Notes: generated from the sequence alone by a model not told the origin. A DNA stretch of 19,958 bases from Comamonadaceae bacterium (GCA_024642025.1 JAHEBY010000007.1:1-19958), one strand, 5' to 3'; numbered from the stretch's first letter, positions 1 through 7,757 are shown. Made by a program: numbers and translations.

Positions 1-1
1 G

Positions 2-196
2 CGCTTGCTTGTCAATTACATGCGCGATCAACAAGGGCTCGTTCACGAGGTGTGGCTATTGAACGCCCTTGAAGCGCAGCAGGATCGCCCTGGCCTTTTC
101 TCCACGAATGTCACCTCCCGATTCGACGCCGACAAACCCAAGGTTGACGACGGCAAAACGCCGTTCGACCAGTTGCCAAAGTTCCCGGCTCAGTAG
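2..196 (+). CDS. C-terminal end of an unidentified protein (5' end outside window)
   Basis: An open frame enters from the left edge and ends at TAG 194-196, giving about 64 residues. Third codon positions are strongly G/C-rich, as in the neighbouring genes, which argues for real coding. The tail is hydrophilic and has no membrane segment or motif I recognise; it ends in the residues FDQLPKFPAQ. I cannot name the family. The next gene, miaB, starts 178 bases later on the same strand, and an AT-rich repeat lies between them, so the two are probably not tightly coupled. A - strand open frame at 56-286 covers the same bases but has poorer codon use, so I take it as a shadow. Confidence 0.6.
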   Translation, partial: RLLVNYMRDQQGLVHEVWLLNALEAQQDRPGLFSTNVTSRFDADKPKVDDGKTPFDQLPKFPAQ

Positions 197-293
197 AGGC
201 TGGGTAGCCGCCTTCCAGCAGCACGGGGCCCAACCGACGCGGCACCAGATTGCGTCAACAGGCCCCCAAAAATCCAATAAAAGCAAAAATATT

Positions 294-356
294 GATGTTT
301 TAGGCCTATAGCCCCCGTCAATATTGCGTTAACAGCTCTTATTAAGATAGCAAAAC
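294..356 (+). repeat. AT-rich intergenic element with a five-C core, copy 1 (before miaB)
   Basis: This lies between the partial first gene and miaB. It contains GGCCTATAGCCCCCGTC followed by AATATT, and about 20 bases later TATTAAGATAGCAAAA. The same ordered blocks occur on the - strand ahead of the RidA-family gene (5213-5275). The run of conserved blocks is too long and too ordered for chance AT-richness. It resembles AT-rich intergenic repeats that I associate, from memory, with Comamonadaceae genomes. It may contain the miaB promoter. The rest of the 197-374 spacer shows nothing I can name. Confidence 0.55.
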
Positions 357-374
357 AAATTGCCGAAGCCCAGC

Positions 375-1718
375 ATGACCAAGAAAGTCTTTATCAAAAC
401 CTTTGGTTGCCAGATGAACGAGTATGACTCGGACAAGATGGTTGATGTGCTCGGTGCAGCCCAGGGTTACGAATCCACAGATAACGTGGACGAGGCCGAT
501 CTGATTCTGTTCAACACCTGTTCCGTGCGCGAGAAGGCGCAGGAAAAGGTATTTTCCGACCTTGGCCGTGTCAAGCACCTCAAGGCCAAGGGCGTCCAGA
601 TTGGCGTGGGCGGATGCGTGGCAAGTCAGGAAGGGGCTGCCATCATCGAGCGCGCGCCGTTTGTAGACGTGGTGTTTGGGCCGCAAACACTGCACCGGCT
701 GCCCGAGCTGCTGAAACAACGCAGGGACCAAAACAAGCCGCAGGTGGACATCAGCTTTCCCGAAATCGAAAAGTTCGATCATCTGCCGCCAGCCAAAGTG
801 GACGGTGCTTCGGCCTTCGTCAGCATCATGGAGGGTTGCAGCAAGTATTGCAGCTATTGCGTCGTGCCGTACACGCGCGGCGAGGAAGTCAGCCGTCCGT
901 TTGAAGACGTGCTGGTAGAGGTAGCTGGCCTGGCAGATCAAGGCGTGAAAGAGGTCACGCTACTCGGGCAGAACGTAAACGCCTATCGCGCGAGAATGGG
1001 CAACACGGCCGAGCCAGCCGAGTTCGCTACCTTGCTGGACTACGTCGCCGATATCCCCGGCATTGAGCGCATCCGCTACACCACCAGCCACCCCAACGAG
1101 TTCACACCGTCACTCATTGCAGCATACGGAAAAATCTCCAAGCTGGTAAACCACTTGCATCTGCCGGTACAGCATGGCTCAGACCGTATCCTGATGGCCA
1201 TGAAGCGCGGCTACACGGCCATGGAATACAAAAGCACCGTGCGCAAACTGCGTGCCATTCGACCCGACATGGCCATGAGCAGCGACTTTATTGTCGGATT
1301 TCCAGGCGAGACCGAAGACGACTTCAACAAGATGATGAAGCTCATTGACGACGTGGGCTTTGACAACTCGTTCAGCTTTATCTTCAGCCCGCGACCCGGC
1401 ACTCCAGCGGCGAATTTGCCCGATGAGACCCCACATGCGGTGAAGCTGCACCGTCTGCAGCACCTGCAGAGGGTCATCAACCAGAGCATCAAGACCATTA
1501 GCGAAAGCCGGCTGGGAACTGTGCAACGCATTCTGGTGGAAGGCGCCTCTAAAAGGGACGCAAACGAACTCATGGGTCGCACCGAATGTAACCGCGTGGT
1601 CAACTTTGTGGGCCAGCCCCGCCTGGTGGGGCAACTGGTGGATGTGCGGATTACCGAGACCCGAAGCTATACGCTTCGCGGCGAAGTCATCACCCGCGAT
1701 GCCCCGTTGGTTGCTTGA
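375..1718 (+). CDS. miaB: tRNA (N6-isopentenyladenosine-37-C2) methylthiotransferase MiaB
   Basis: MiaB is a radical-SAM enzyme that adds a methylthio group to i6A37 of tRNAs reading U-starting codons; it uses two [4Fe-4S] clusters in the cytoplasm. The protein is 447 residues, the usual length. The N-terminal UPF0004 domain supplies the three cysteines of the auxiliary cluster at C12, C49 and C81. The radical-SAM motif is EGCSKYCSYCVVPYTRG, with C155, C159 and C162. A C-terminal TRAM-like RNA-binding region covers about the last 65 residues. I chose the ATG at 375 because the family begins directly with MTKKVFIKTFGCQMN; an in-frame TTG at 360 would add five unconserved residues. No strong ribosome binding site is visible. 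The gene appears to be its own transcription unit and is followed by a short hairpin. Confidence 0.96.
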   Translation: MTKKVFIKTFGCQMNEYDSDKMVDVLGAAQGYESTDNVDEADLILFNTCSVREKAQEKVFSDLGRVKHLKAKGVQIGVGGCVASQEGAAIIERAPFVDVVFGPQTLHRLPELLKQRRDQNKPQVDISFPEIEKFDHLPPAKVDGASAFVSIMEGCSKYCSYCVVPYTRGEEVSRPFEDVLVEVAGLADQGVKEVTLLGQNVNAYRARMGNTAEPAEFATLLDYVADIPGIERIRYTTSHPNEFTPSLIAAYGKISKLVNHLHLPVQHGSDRILMAMKRGYTAMEYKSTVRKLRAIRPDMAMSSDFIVGFPGETEDDFNKMMKLIDDVGFDNSFSFIFSPRPGTPAANLPDETPHAVKLHRLQHLQRVINQSIKTISESRLGTVQRILVEGASKRDANELMGRTECNRVVNFVGQPRLVGQLVDVRITETRSYTLRGEVITRDAPLVA

Positions 1719-1751
1719 CCCTGGCATTTCCAGACGTTCGTTGTAATCATG

Positions 1752-1772
1752 TAGAGGGTTTTCACCCCTCTA
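1752..1772 (+). terminator. hairpin after miaB, possible weak terminator
   Basis: A perfect 7-bp inverted repeat, TAGAGGG (1752-1758) and CCCTCTA (1766-1772), with a 7-base loop, begins 34 bases after the miaB stop. No T-run follows, so this is not a classical intrinsic terminator. It could stabilise the mRNA 3' end or act with Rho. Confidence 0.4.
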
Positions 1773-1850
1773 TCCGCAATGGGCACCTATAAAAAGCGCG
1801 ATCGTCGATAATAAAACGTGGAGGATTAATCAAAGTGGGAGTCATATAAA

Positions 1851-2993
1851 GTGAGCACGATGAAAGTCAGTCGCAGAAAATTTTCTGTTGGGGTCGGTTC
1901 TGCCATGGTCGCTGGCCTTACACCGGCAGTAGCCCAGACCGACGCCAAAATTGTGCTCGGGCAATCTGCTGCGTTCACAGGACCGGCTGCGCAGCTAGGT
2001 ATACAGTTCAATGCTGGCGCCAAGCTGTATTTCGACCAGTTGAATGCAAAAGGTGGTGTTGGTGGGCGTCAAATTGAACTTCGTACGCTGGACGACGGCT
2101 ATGAGCCGGACCGTTGCGCCGAAAACACCCGCAAATTTCTGGCAGATGACGTACTGGCGCTTTTCGCCTACGTTGGCACGCCAACCAGCGTGGTTGCCCT
2201 GCCACTGGCCATCAAGGATAAGGTTCCTTTCGTTTTCCCGTTTACCGGCGCCATGGGGCTGCGTGACCCATTCAACAAATATGCGTTTCATCTGCGCGCG
2301 TCCTACAACGACGAAACAGCGTTGATCGTTCGCAACCTCACCAATCTGGGGTTGAAGAAAATCGCGGTGTTTTACCAGAATGACGCTTATGGAAAGGCCG
2401 GTCTGGACGGCGTAACCAAGGCACTGGCCGCTCAGAATCTGACGCCGACAGCGCTGGCCACGGTGGAACGAAATTCTGTTGAAGTTGCGGGTGCGGTAGC
2501 TACGCTGACGGCAGCAGCGCCCGACGCGATCGTGCAGATTAGCGCCTACAAATCATGTGCGGCGTACATTCGGGCGGCCCGAAAAGCGGGGTATGGCGGT
2601 TTGTTCTACAACGTGTCGTTTGTGGGCACACAGGCCCTTGCCGACGAACTGGGCAAGGATGCCGCTGGCGTGACAGTGTCACAGGTCATGCCCACGCCTT
2701 ACAGTATGGGGCGACCCGTCACACGGGAATTGCACGAAGCCATTAGACAAGGTGGCGACAAAGTGCAGGCTAACTTCTCAAGCGTCGAAGGCTTTCTGGC
2801 AGCCAAGGTGTTTGCCGAAGGCCTGCGCAACGCGGGCGCCCGCTTGACGCGTGACAGTCTGATCACGGGGCTAGAGGCCATTGGTACGCAGCAAATTTCC
2901 GGGTTTTCAGTGAGCTTTGGCTCAAATGACCACGTGGCCTCAAGCTTTGTGGAATTGTCGCTGCTAACAGGCGACGGCCGCATTCGGACCTGA
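1851..2993 (+). CDS. ABC transporter substrate-binding protein, branched-chain amino acid type (LivJ-like)
   Basis: A 380-residue periplasmic-binding-protein fold type I (Peripla_BP_6) receptor of the kind that delivers Leu/Ile/Val, amides or aromatic acids to LivHMGF-type transporters. The N-terminus carries SRRKFSVGVG with adjacent arginines at 8-9, a hydrophobic stretch and AVAQ near residue 28, which looks like a Tat-type signal. The mature start, KIVLGQSAAFTGPAAQLG, is typical of the family, as are the GGVGGRQIEL and YGKAGLDGV regions. The GTG at 1851 is preferred because GGGAG lies at 1837-1841, 9 bases upstream; an in-frame ATG at 1860 is too far from it. No permease or ATPase of the Liv type is nearby, so it is an orphan receptor with unknown ligand. 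It converges with the ABC-2 permease on the other strand. Confidence 0.9.
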   Translation: MSTMKVSRRKFSVGVGSAMVAGLTPAVAQTDAKIVLGQSAAFTGPAAQLGIQFNAGAKLYFDQLNAKGGVGGRQIELRTLDDGYEPDRCAENTRKFLADDVLALFAYVGTPTSVVALPLAIKDKVPFVFPFTGAMGLRDPFNKYAFHLRASYNDETALIVRNLTNLGLKKIAVFYQNDAYGKAGLDGVTKALAAQNLTPTALATVERNSVEVAGAVATLTAAAPDAIVQISAYKSCAAYIRAARKAGYGGLFYNVSFVGTQALADELGKDAAGVTVSQVMPTPYSMGRPVTRELHEAIRQGGDKVQANFSSVEGFLAAKVFAEGLRNAGARLTRDSLITGLEAIGTQQISGFSVSFGSNDHVASSFVELSLLTGDGRIRT

Positions 2994-3048
2994 TAGCCAC
3001 ACGCGCAATAGCCCGCGGTGGCGTGCGACGCAAGAGTCGCCAAGCCAT

Positions 3049-3810
3049 TCAGTTTCGTATCTTGTGGCCAGTCTTGAAAACCCACCACACAATAACCAGG
3101 CAAATCAGCAAAAACGCCACCGTCATGCCAACGCTAACGCCGATGTGCACATCGGCGAGGCCATAAAAGCTCCACCGGAAGCCACTGATCAAATACACAA
3201 CCGGGTTGAACAAGGTAATGCTCTGCCAAACCGGGGGCAGCATGTTGATGGAGTAGAACGCGCCCCCCAGAAAGGTGAGCGGCGTAACAATCAGGAGCGG
3301 CACAACCTGCAGTTTTTGGAAGCTGTCCGCCCATAGCCCAATAATGAAGCCAAACAAGCTGAATGTAACAGCCGTCAACAGCAGAAAGCCCAGCATCCAG
3401 ACCGGGTGCGCGATCTCGTAAGGCACAAAAATGCGCGCTGTTCCGAGGATCAGCAAGCCCAGCATGATGGATTTTGTCGTTGCCGCCCCCACGTACCCCA
3501 ACAGCACCTCTACCCAGGACACGGGAGCAGAAAGCAATTCGTAAATCGTGCCGGACCACTTTGGCAAATAGATACCGAACGATGCGTTTGAAATACTCTC
3601 GCTCAACAGCGACAGCATCACCAGTCCCGGAATAATGAAAGCGCCATAAGTCGTGCCGTCAATGTCACCCATGCGCGAACCTATGGCTTTGCCAAAAACG
3701 ATGAAGTACAGGGACGTGGACAAGACAGGCGCCGCAATGCTCTGCATCAAGGTACGAAAGGTTCGGGCCATTTCAAAGCGGTAAATGGCCTTGACACCAT
3801 GCATATTCAT
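3049..3810 (-). CDS. ABC-2 type transporter permease (YadH-like)
   Basis: A 253-residue integral membrane protein with about six hydrophobic segments (roughly residues 22-40, 58-75, 105-127, 138-160, 168-188 and 228-245). The signature stretch near residues 180-215, including FLGGAFYSINMLPP and FNPVVYLISGFRW, is characteristic of ABC-2 permeases of the YadH/NodJ group. It would form the membrane channel of an exporter with the ATPase encoded just upstream, whose stop overlaps this start by 4 bases (ATGA), implying translational coupling. The substrate cannot be read from sequence; relatives are linked to export of polysaccharides, lipids or drugs, often without direct proof. The end faces the convergent binding-protein gene with a 55-base spacer. 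Confidence 0.92.
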   Translation of the reverse strand: MNMHGVKAIYRFEMARTFRTLMQSIAAPVLSTSLYFIVFGKAIGSRMGDIDGTTYGAFIIPGLVMLSLLSESISNASFGIYLPKWSGTIYELLSAPVSWVEVLLGYVGAATTKSIMLGLLILGTARIFVPYEIAHPVWMLGFLLLTAVTFSLFGFIIGLWADSFQKLQVVPLLIVTPLTFLGGAFYSINMLPPVWQSITLFNPVVYLISGFRWSFYGLADVHIGVSVGMTVAFLLICLVIVWWVFKTGHKIRN

Positions 3811-4787
3811 GCTGACACCTCCGCTGGCTGGTTAACCAGGCTGACAAAGATGTCTTCAAGCGAACTCTCGCTGGAGCGAAGATCCTTGAAGTCGATGCCG
3901 TGCTCACCCAACTTGCGCAAAAGCACGGTAATGCCCGTGTCTTCATTCTGCGTGTCGTATGTGTAAACCAGCGTATTCCCCTCCTGCGCCAACTCAAGCG
4001 ACCAGCTCTCCAGCCCTTCCGGGATTTTGGCCAATGGCTGCTGCAGGGTTAGCGTCAGCTGCTTTTTACCGAGCTTGCGCATCAGCACGTGCTTGTCTTC
4101 CACCAGAATAAGCTCCCCCTTGTTAATGACGCCAATACGGTCGGCCATGTCTTCGGCCTCCTCGATGTAATGCGTGGTAAGGATGATGGTGGTGCCGCCG
4201 GCCCGCAGATCGCGCACCATGCGCCACATATCATGACGCAACGCCACATCAACGCCAGCACTGGGCTCATCCAGAAACAGGATCGTGGGTTCATGCGCCA
4301 ATGCTTTTGCAATCAGCACGCGGCGCTTCATGCCGCCAGACAGGGTCATGATCTTGGCGTCGCGCTTGTCCCACAAAGACAAATCTCGCAACACTTTCTC
4401 GAGGTATGCCGGATTGGGCGCCTTGCCAAATAGCCCTCGACTGAAGCCAACGGTGGCCAACACGGTCTCGAACGAATCGGTGTGCAGCTCCTGAGGCACC
4501 AGACCGATGCTGGACCTTGCCGCACGGTAGTCACGCACAGAGTCAAATCCGTCTGCCGTTACTGTGCCTGAGGTCGCCTTGACAATTCCACAAATAATAT
4601 TGATCAGCGTCGTCTTGCCAGCGCCGTTGGGCCCAAGCAGCGCAAATATCTCGCCACGCTGAATATCCAGGTCAACATGCTTGAGCGCCCGGAATCCGCC
4701 AGCGTAGGATTTGCCGATACCGCGAACTGAAACGATGACGTTGGAGGCCGCAGTTGCCATATGTGGAATTGTGGGATTCAGGGTCAT
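3807..4787 (-). CDS. ABC transporter ATP-binding protein (YadG-like)
   Basis: A 326-residue ATPase that powers the ABC-2 permease. All nucleotide-binding motifs are intact: Walker A GPNGAGKT (52-59), Q-loop Q99, signature LSGGM (149-153), Walker B ILFLDEP (169-175) and switch histidine H206. About 100 residues follow the nucleotide-binding domain, the C-terminal extension usual for the YadG/CcmA-like group. The start at 4787 lies 7 bases after the stop of the RidA-family gene. A second in-frame ATG nine codons further in could also serve, because the first nine residues look unconserved. It overlaps the permease gene by 4 bases, so the three genes look like one operon. Confidence 0.94.
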   Translation of the reverse strand: MTLNPTIPHMATAASNVIVSVRGIGKSYAGGFRALKHVDLDIQRGEIFALLGPNGAGKTTLINIICGIVKATSGTVTADGFDSVRDYRAARSSIGLVPQELHTDSFETVLATVGFSRGLFGKAPNPAYLEKVLRDLSLWDKRDAKIMTLSGGMKRRVLIAKALAHEPTILFLDEPSAGVDVALRHDMWRMVRDLRAGGTTIILTTHYIEEAEDMADRIGVINKGELILVEDKHVLMRKLGKKQLTLTLQQPLAKIPEGLESWSLELAQEGNTLVYTYDTQNEDTGITVLLRKLGEHGIDFKDLRSSESSLEDIFVSLVNQPAEVSA

Positions 4788-4794
4788 GCAAGTC

Positions 4795-5187
4795 CTATCC
4801 CTGACGGATGGCGGTCACTTCGATTTCTATTTTCATGCGCGGGTCAGCAAGACCGGCCGAAATCATGGTGGCGGCTGGACGAATCTCGCCGAAATACTTT
4901 CGCAGTATGGGCCAGCATGGCTCAAACTCAGTCGCGTCTGGCAGTACATAGGTCACACGAACCACATCGCTCAGACTGGAACCCGCCTGCCTGAGGGCAG
5001 ATTCGACATTTTTCAAACACTGTTCGACTTGTTCGAGCAGATCGTCAGAAATCGACATCGCGGCGTAATCAAACCCCGTGGTGCCGGACACAAACACCCA
5101 GTTGCCAGCGACAACCGCCCGCGAGTAGCCAATTTGCGATTCAAATGATGAGCCAGAACTGATTTTTTGACGAGACATTGGGTTCAT
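4795..5187 (-). CDS. RidA-family (YjgF/YER057c/UK114) protein
   Basis: A 130-residue protein of the RidA superfamily, small trimeric cytoplasmic proteins; the archetype hydrolyses reactive enamine/imine intermediates to ketoacids and so prevents damage to PLP enzymes. Supporting stretches are VFVSGTTGFD near 31-40, the helix EQVEQCLKNVESALRQAG, and IRPAATMIS with R103, the equivalent of the family's key arginine, followed by KIEIEVTAI with E121/E123. The arginine and acidic residue suggest that catalytic capacity is kept, but this is a divergent subgroup rather than clear archetypal RidA. Two starts are possible (codons 1 and 4); neither has a good ribosome site. It is the first gene of the run leading into the ABC transporter. 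Confidence 0.9.
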   Translation of the reverse strand: MNPMSRQKISSGSSFESQIGYSRAVVAGNWVFVSGTTGFDYAAMSISDDLLEQVEQCLKNVESALRQAGSSLSDVVRVTYVLPDATEFEPCWPILRKYFGEIRPAATMISAGLADPRMKIEIEVTAIRQG

Positions 5188-5212
5188 TTAACGGCGATAA
5201 GCCATACGTTTT

Positions 5213-5275
5213 ACTATATTTTTTATAGCTTAATATACATATTGGACGGGGGCTAATGGCCAATTTTTTGCTACA
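5213..5275 (-). repeat. AT-rich intergenic element with a five-C core, copy 2 (before the RidA gene)
   Basis: In the 103-base gap between ffh and the RidA-family gene, read on the - strand, this holds GGCCATTAGCCCCCGTCC, then AATAT, then TATTAAGCTATAAAAA. The same blocks in the same order precede miaB (294-356). Relative to their downstream genes both copies point the same way. The AT-rich half could supply a -10 region for the RidA-ABC operon. There is no intrinsic terminator for ffh in this gap. Confidence 0.55.
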
Positions 5276-5290
5276 TTTTGACAGTTTTAT

Positions 5291-6655
5291 CTAGAAAGGC
5301 ATTTTGGGCATGCCTTTCATGCCTCCCATGCGTTTCATCATCTTCATCATGCCGCCGCCTTTCATTTTCTTCATCATGTCCTGCATTTGCTCGAATTCCT
5401 TGAGCATGCGGTTTACCTCCTGAACCTGCACGCCCGCGCCCGCTGCGATGCGGCGCTTGCGGGTAGCTTTGATGAGCTCGGGCTTGCGTCGCTCCAGTGG
5501 CGTCATGCTTTGAATGATGCCTTCTTTGCGCTTGATGTCTTTCTCGGCTTTGCCCATATCCACCTGCCCGGCCTTGGCGGCCATGGCTGCAGGCAGTTTA
5601 TCCATCAAGCTGGAGAGGCCACCCATCTGCTTCATTTGCTGCAACTGGCCCAGAAAATCGTTCAGATCGAACGCGGCACCACTCTTGACCTTGGCCGCCA
5701 TTTTTTGTGCGGCCTCCATGTCTACGCCAGCGGTCACCTGCTCCACCAGCGCCAGAATGTCGCCCATGCCCAGAATGCGGCCAGCGTGGCGCTCGGCGTC
5801 AAACACTTCCAGACCATCCAGCTTTTCGCTGGTCCCAGCAAATTTGATGGGCACGCCAGTCACCTGACGCACCGACAAGGCCGCACCGCCGCGCGAATCG
5901 CCGTCGGTCTTGGTCAGGATGATGCCTGTGAGCGGCAGCGCTTCCTTGAAGGCCCGCGCGGTGTTGATGGCGTCCTGCCCCTGCATGGCGTCAACCACAA
6001 ACAAGGTTTCCACCGGGTTCAGCGCAGCGTGCAGGCTTTTGATTTCGTTCATCAGCACTTCGTCGATCGACAGGCGTCCGGCGGTGTCAACCAGCAGCAC
6101 GTCAAAGTAGTGCTTGCGGGCATAGTCCAACGCGGCTCTGCCAATATCCACCGGCTTTTGGTCAGTCGTGCTGGGAAACCATTCGGCGCCGGCCTGAGCG
6201 GTAACCGTTTTGAGTTGCTCTATGGCGGCGGGCCGGTAAACGTCACCCGAAACAGTGAGGACCTTCTTTTTTCGCTTTTCAATGAGGTGCCTGGCCAATT
6301 TGGCCGTGGTTGTGGTTTTGCCTGCCCCCTGCAAGCCCGCCATCAGGATCACGGCCGGGGGCTGCGCGGCCAGGTTGATGTCGCTGGTACCTTCGCCCAT
6401 GGTGGCCGTCAGCTCCCTATTGACAATGCTCACCAATACCTGCCCGGGCGTCAGCGAGCCCATGACCTCCTGCCCCAGCGCTTTTTCCTTCACGCGGGCC
6501 ACAAAATCCCGCACTACCGGCAGGGCCACGTCTGCCTCGAGCAGCGCCATGCGCACCTCGCGCAGCATATCGGTCACGTTGGATTCGGTAATGCGGGCCT
6601 GACCCCGCATTTCCTTGACGAGGCGGCTGAGTTTGTCTGTGAGGGCTGAGGCCAT
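5291..6655 (-). CDS. ffh: signal recognition particle protein Ffh
   Basis: Ffh is the SRP54 GTPase that, with 4.5S RNA, binds signal sequences of nascent inner-membrane proteins and docks with FtsY. The protein is 454 residues, matching the family. The N domain is followed by the G domain with GLQGAGKT (107-114), DVYRPAAIEQL (138-148), DTAGR (190-194) and TKTD (248-251). The C-terminal methionine-rich M domain includes the RNA-binding helix KRRIAAGAG and ends in a run of Met/Lys/Gly. The open frame extends 20 codons further upstream, but the ATG at 6655 gives the conserved MASALTDKLSRLVKEM start. It is divergent from the CcsA-like gene, a common proteobacterial arrangement. Confidence 0.97.
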   Translation of the reverse strand: MASALTDKLSRLVKEMRGQARITESNVTDMLREVRMALLEADVALPVVRDFVARVKEKALGQEVMGSLTPGQVLVSIVNRELTATMGEGTSDINLAAQPPAVILMAGLQGAGKTTTTAKLARHLIEKRKKKVLTVSGDVYRPAAIEQLKTVTAQAGAEWFPSTTDQKPVDIGRAALDYARKHYFDVLLVDTAGRLSIDEVLMNEIKSLHAALNPVETLFVVDAMQGQDAINTARAFKEALPLTGIILTKTDGDSRGGAALSVRQVTGVPIKFAGTSEKLDGLEVFDAERHAGRILGMGDILALVEQVTAGVDMEAAQKMAAKVKSGAAFDLNDFLGQLQQMKQMGGLSSLMDKLPAAMAAKAGQVDMGKAEKDIKRKEGIIQSMTPLERRKPELIKATRKRRIAAGAGVQVQEVNRMLKEFEQMQDMMKKMKGGGMMKMMKRMGGMKGMPKMPF

Positions 6656-6732
6656 TTGAATTTGTCCCGCGAGGGGAAAACAGGTTGATCGCCAACACGT
6701 TTTGGCGCGATACAAGAAGCTAAACTGTACCC
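6656..6732. promoter_or_regulatory. divergent promoter region between ffh and the ccsA-like gene
   Basis: These 77 bases must hold start signals for both directions if neither gene is read from further away. A 6-bp inverted repeat, CGCCAA (6690-6695) and TTGGCG (6702-6707) with loop CACGTT, sits in the middle. A weak + strand candidate is TTGATC (6685-6690), an 18-base spacer and GATACA (6709-6714). No convincing - strand promoter was seen. Confidence 0.3.
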
Positions 6733-7536
6733 ATGATTCTAGCGAGCGCCTCCCAATTCAGCCTGCCCCTGTCCGGTTGCGCCGTGGCTGCCTATCTGGT
6801 ACCTGCCCTGGCGTCATCGCGTCTGAGTCCTGGCATTGCCAAAGCGGCGTTTTTTATGGCCTGGCTTTTGCATGCTTCAGCGTTGGCGGCGGGCCTGTTT
6901 TCAGACGTGCCGCATTTCGGCTTTGGCCCTGCCGTATCCGCGACGGCCTGGCTGGTGGCCGCTGTATATTTAATAGAGATCCGGGTATTTCCCCAGCTGC
7001 AGACGCGCTGGCCTCTATGCACGTTGGGCGCATTGGCCGTCCTGTTGGCCTTGATCTTTCCGGGAACCGCCTTGCATTCAACTGCCTCGCCCTGGCTGCC
7101 GGTCCATTGGGCACTGGGGCTGGCGTCTTATGGTTTGTTCGGAGTGGCCGTGGTGCATGCGTGGCTTCTAACCCGCGCCGAAGACCGCACCAGGCTGGCC
7201 ACGGAATCACACGCCGGACTGCCCATACTGACGCTTGAACGACTCATGTTCCGCTTTATTGACGCCGGGTTCATTCTTTTGTCGGCATCACTGTTGGCCG
7301 GCCTCGTTTTTGGCGAAACGCTGTACGGATCCAAGGGCGCCTTGCGATGGAACCACAAAACCGTATTCTCGGTCCTGTCCTGGCTGACGTTTGCCGTGCT
7401 CCTGGTAGGCAGGTGGCGTTGGGGCTGGCGTGGCCGGCGAGCCGTCCGCGTTTTGTATGCCGGCTCTGGCCTGTTGTTGTTGGCCTATGTGGGCTCGCGC
7501 TTTGTGCTGGAAGTCATTTTGGGGCGCGGCGCATGA
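6733..7536 (+). CDS. ccsA: CcsA/YpjD-like cytochrome c assembly family membrane protein
   Basis: A 267-residue multi-spanning inner-membrane protein, about eight hydrophobic segments, of the cytochrome c assembly (CcsA/HemX/YpjD, COG4137-like) family. The C-terminal half carries the family block RWNHKTVFSVLSW at 205-217; H47, H125 and H208 lie at or near membrane segments and are candidate haem ligands. True CcsA proteins handle haem in system II cytochrome c maturation. The short ffh-linked proteins such as this one have no well-proven role, and the tryptophan-rich WWD signature of full CcsA is not obvious, so function is uncertain. The stop overlaps the next start (ATGA at 7533-7536). It heads the run leading to pilS-pilR. 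Confidence 0.82.
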   Translation: MILASASQFSLPLSGCAVAAYLVPALASSRLSPGIAKAAFFMAWLLHASALAAGLFSDVPHFGFGPAVSATAWLVAAVYLIEIRVFPQLQTRWPLCTLGALAVLLALIFPGTALHSTASPWLPVHWALGLASYGLFGVAVVHAWLLTRAEDRTRLATESHAGLPILTLERLMFRFIDAGFILLSASLLAGLVFGETLYGSKGALRWNHKTVFSVLSWLTFAVLLVGRWRWGWRGRRAVRVLYAGSGLLLLAYVGSRFVLEVILGRGA

Positions 7537-7757
7537 AGTATCTGGTGGTGCTGATCATCGTCCTGCTTGGGGTGACCCTGTGGCGCTCCCGCCAGAGGCC
7601 CAGGAACGCCAGGCCGGGTAAACCGCCCATGTTAGACGCGCCTCAGGACATGGTGTCATGCCGACTCTGCTCATTGCACATTCCGGGATCAGAGGCGGTA
7701 CAGGGCCAGCTGGGCCTCTATTGTTGCAACGACCATCGCCATCGGGCGGAGAATTAA
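7533..7757 (+). CDS. PP0621-family small protein, putative membrane-anchored zinc-ribbon
   Basis: A 74-residue protein starting MKYLVVLIIVLLGVTLW, one hydrophobic helix followed by basic residues, so probably anchored in the inner membrane with the rest cytoplasmic. The C-terminal part has CRLC, then CCNDH and further His residues, a Cys/His pattern that could bind one zinc. This matches the uncharacterised PP0621 family usually found beside pilS-type kinases in betaproteobacteria. It overlaps the CcsA-like stop by 4 bases, and its own stop is directly followed by the pilS ATG. The same frame is open upstream to 7347, but that part is out of phase with the CcsA-like gene and is a shadow. Function is unknown. 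Confidence 0.8.
   Translation: MKYLVVLIIVLLGVTLWRSRQRPRNARPGKPPMLDAPQDMVSCRLCSLHIPGSEAVQGQLGLYCCNDHRHRAEN

Noticed and set aside
199..219. GCTGG/CCAGC inverted repeat just after the first gene
   Set aside because: A short stem with an 11-base loop and no T-run; insufficient for a terminator call.
56..286. 76-codon - strand open frame at the left edge
   Set aside because: It overlaps the better coding + strand frame and runs into a non-coding spacer; no motif seen.
3019..3042. Small inverted repeats between the convergent binding-protein and permease genes
   Set aside because: Only 5-bp stems with competing pairings and no T-run; too weak to call a terminator.
5387..6649. 420-codon + strand open frame fully antisense to ffh
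   Set aside because: It mirrors ffh codon structure, has no recognisable domain or ribosome site, and is explained by the codon bias of ffh.
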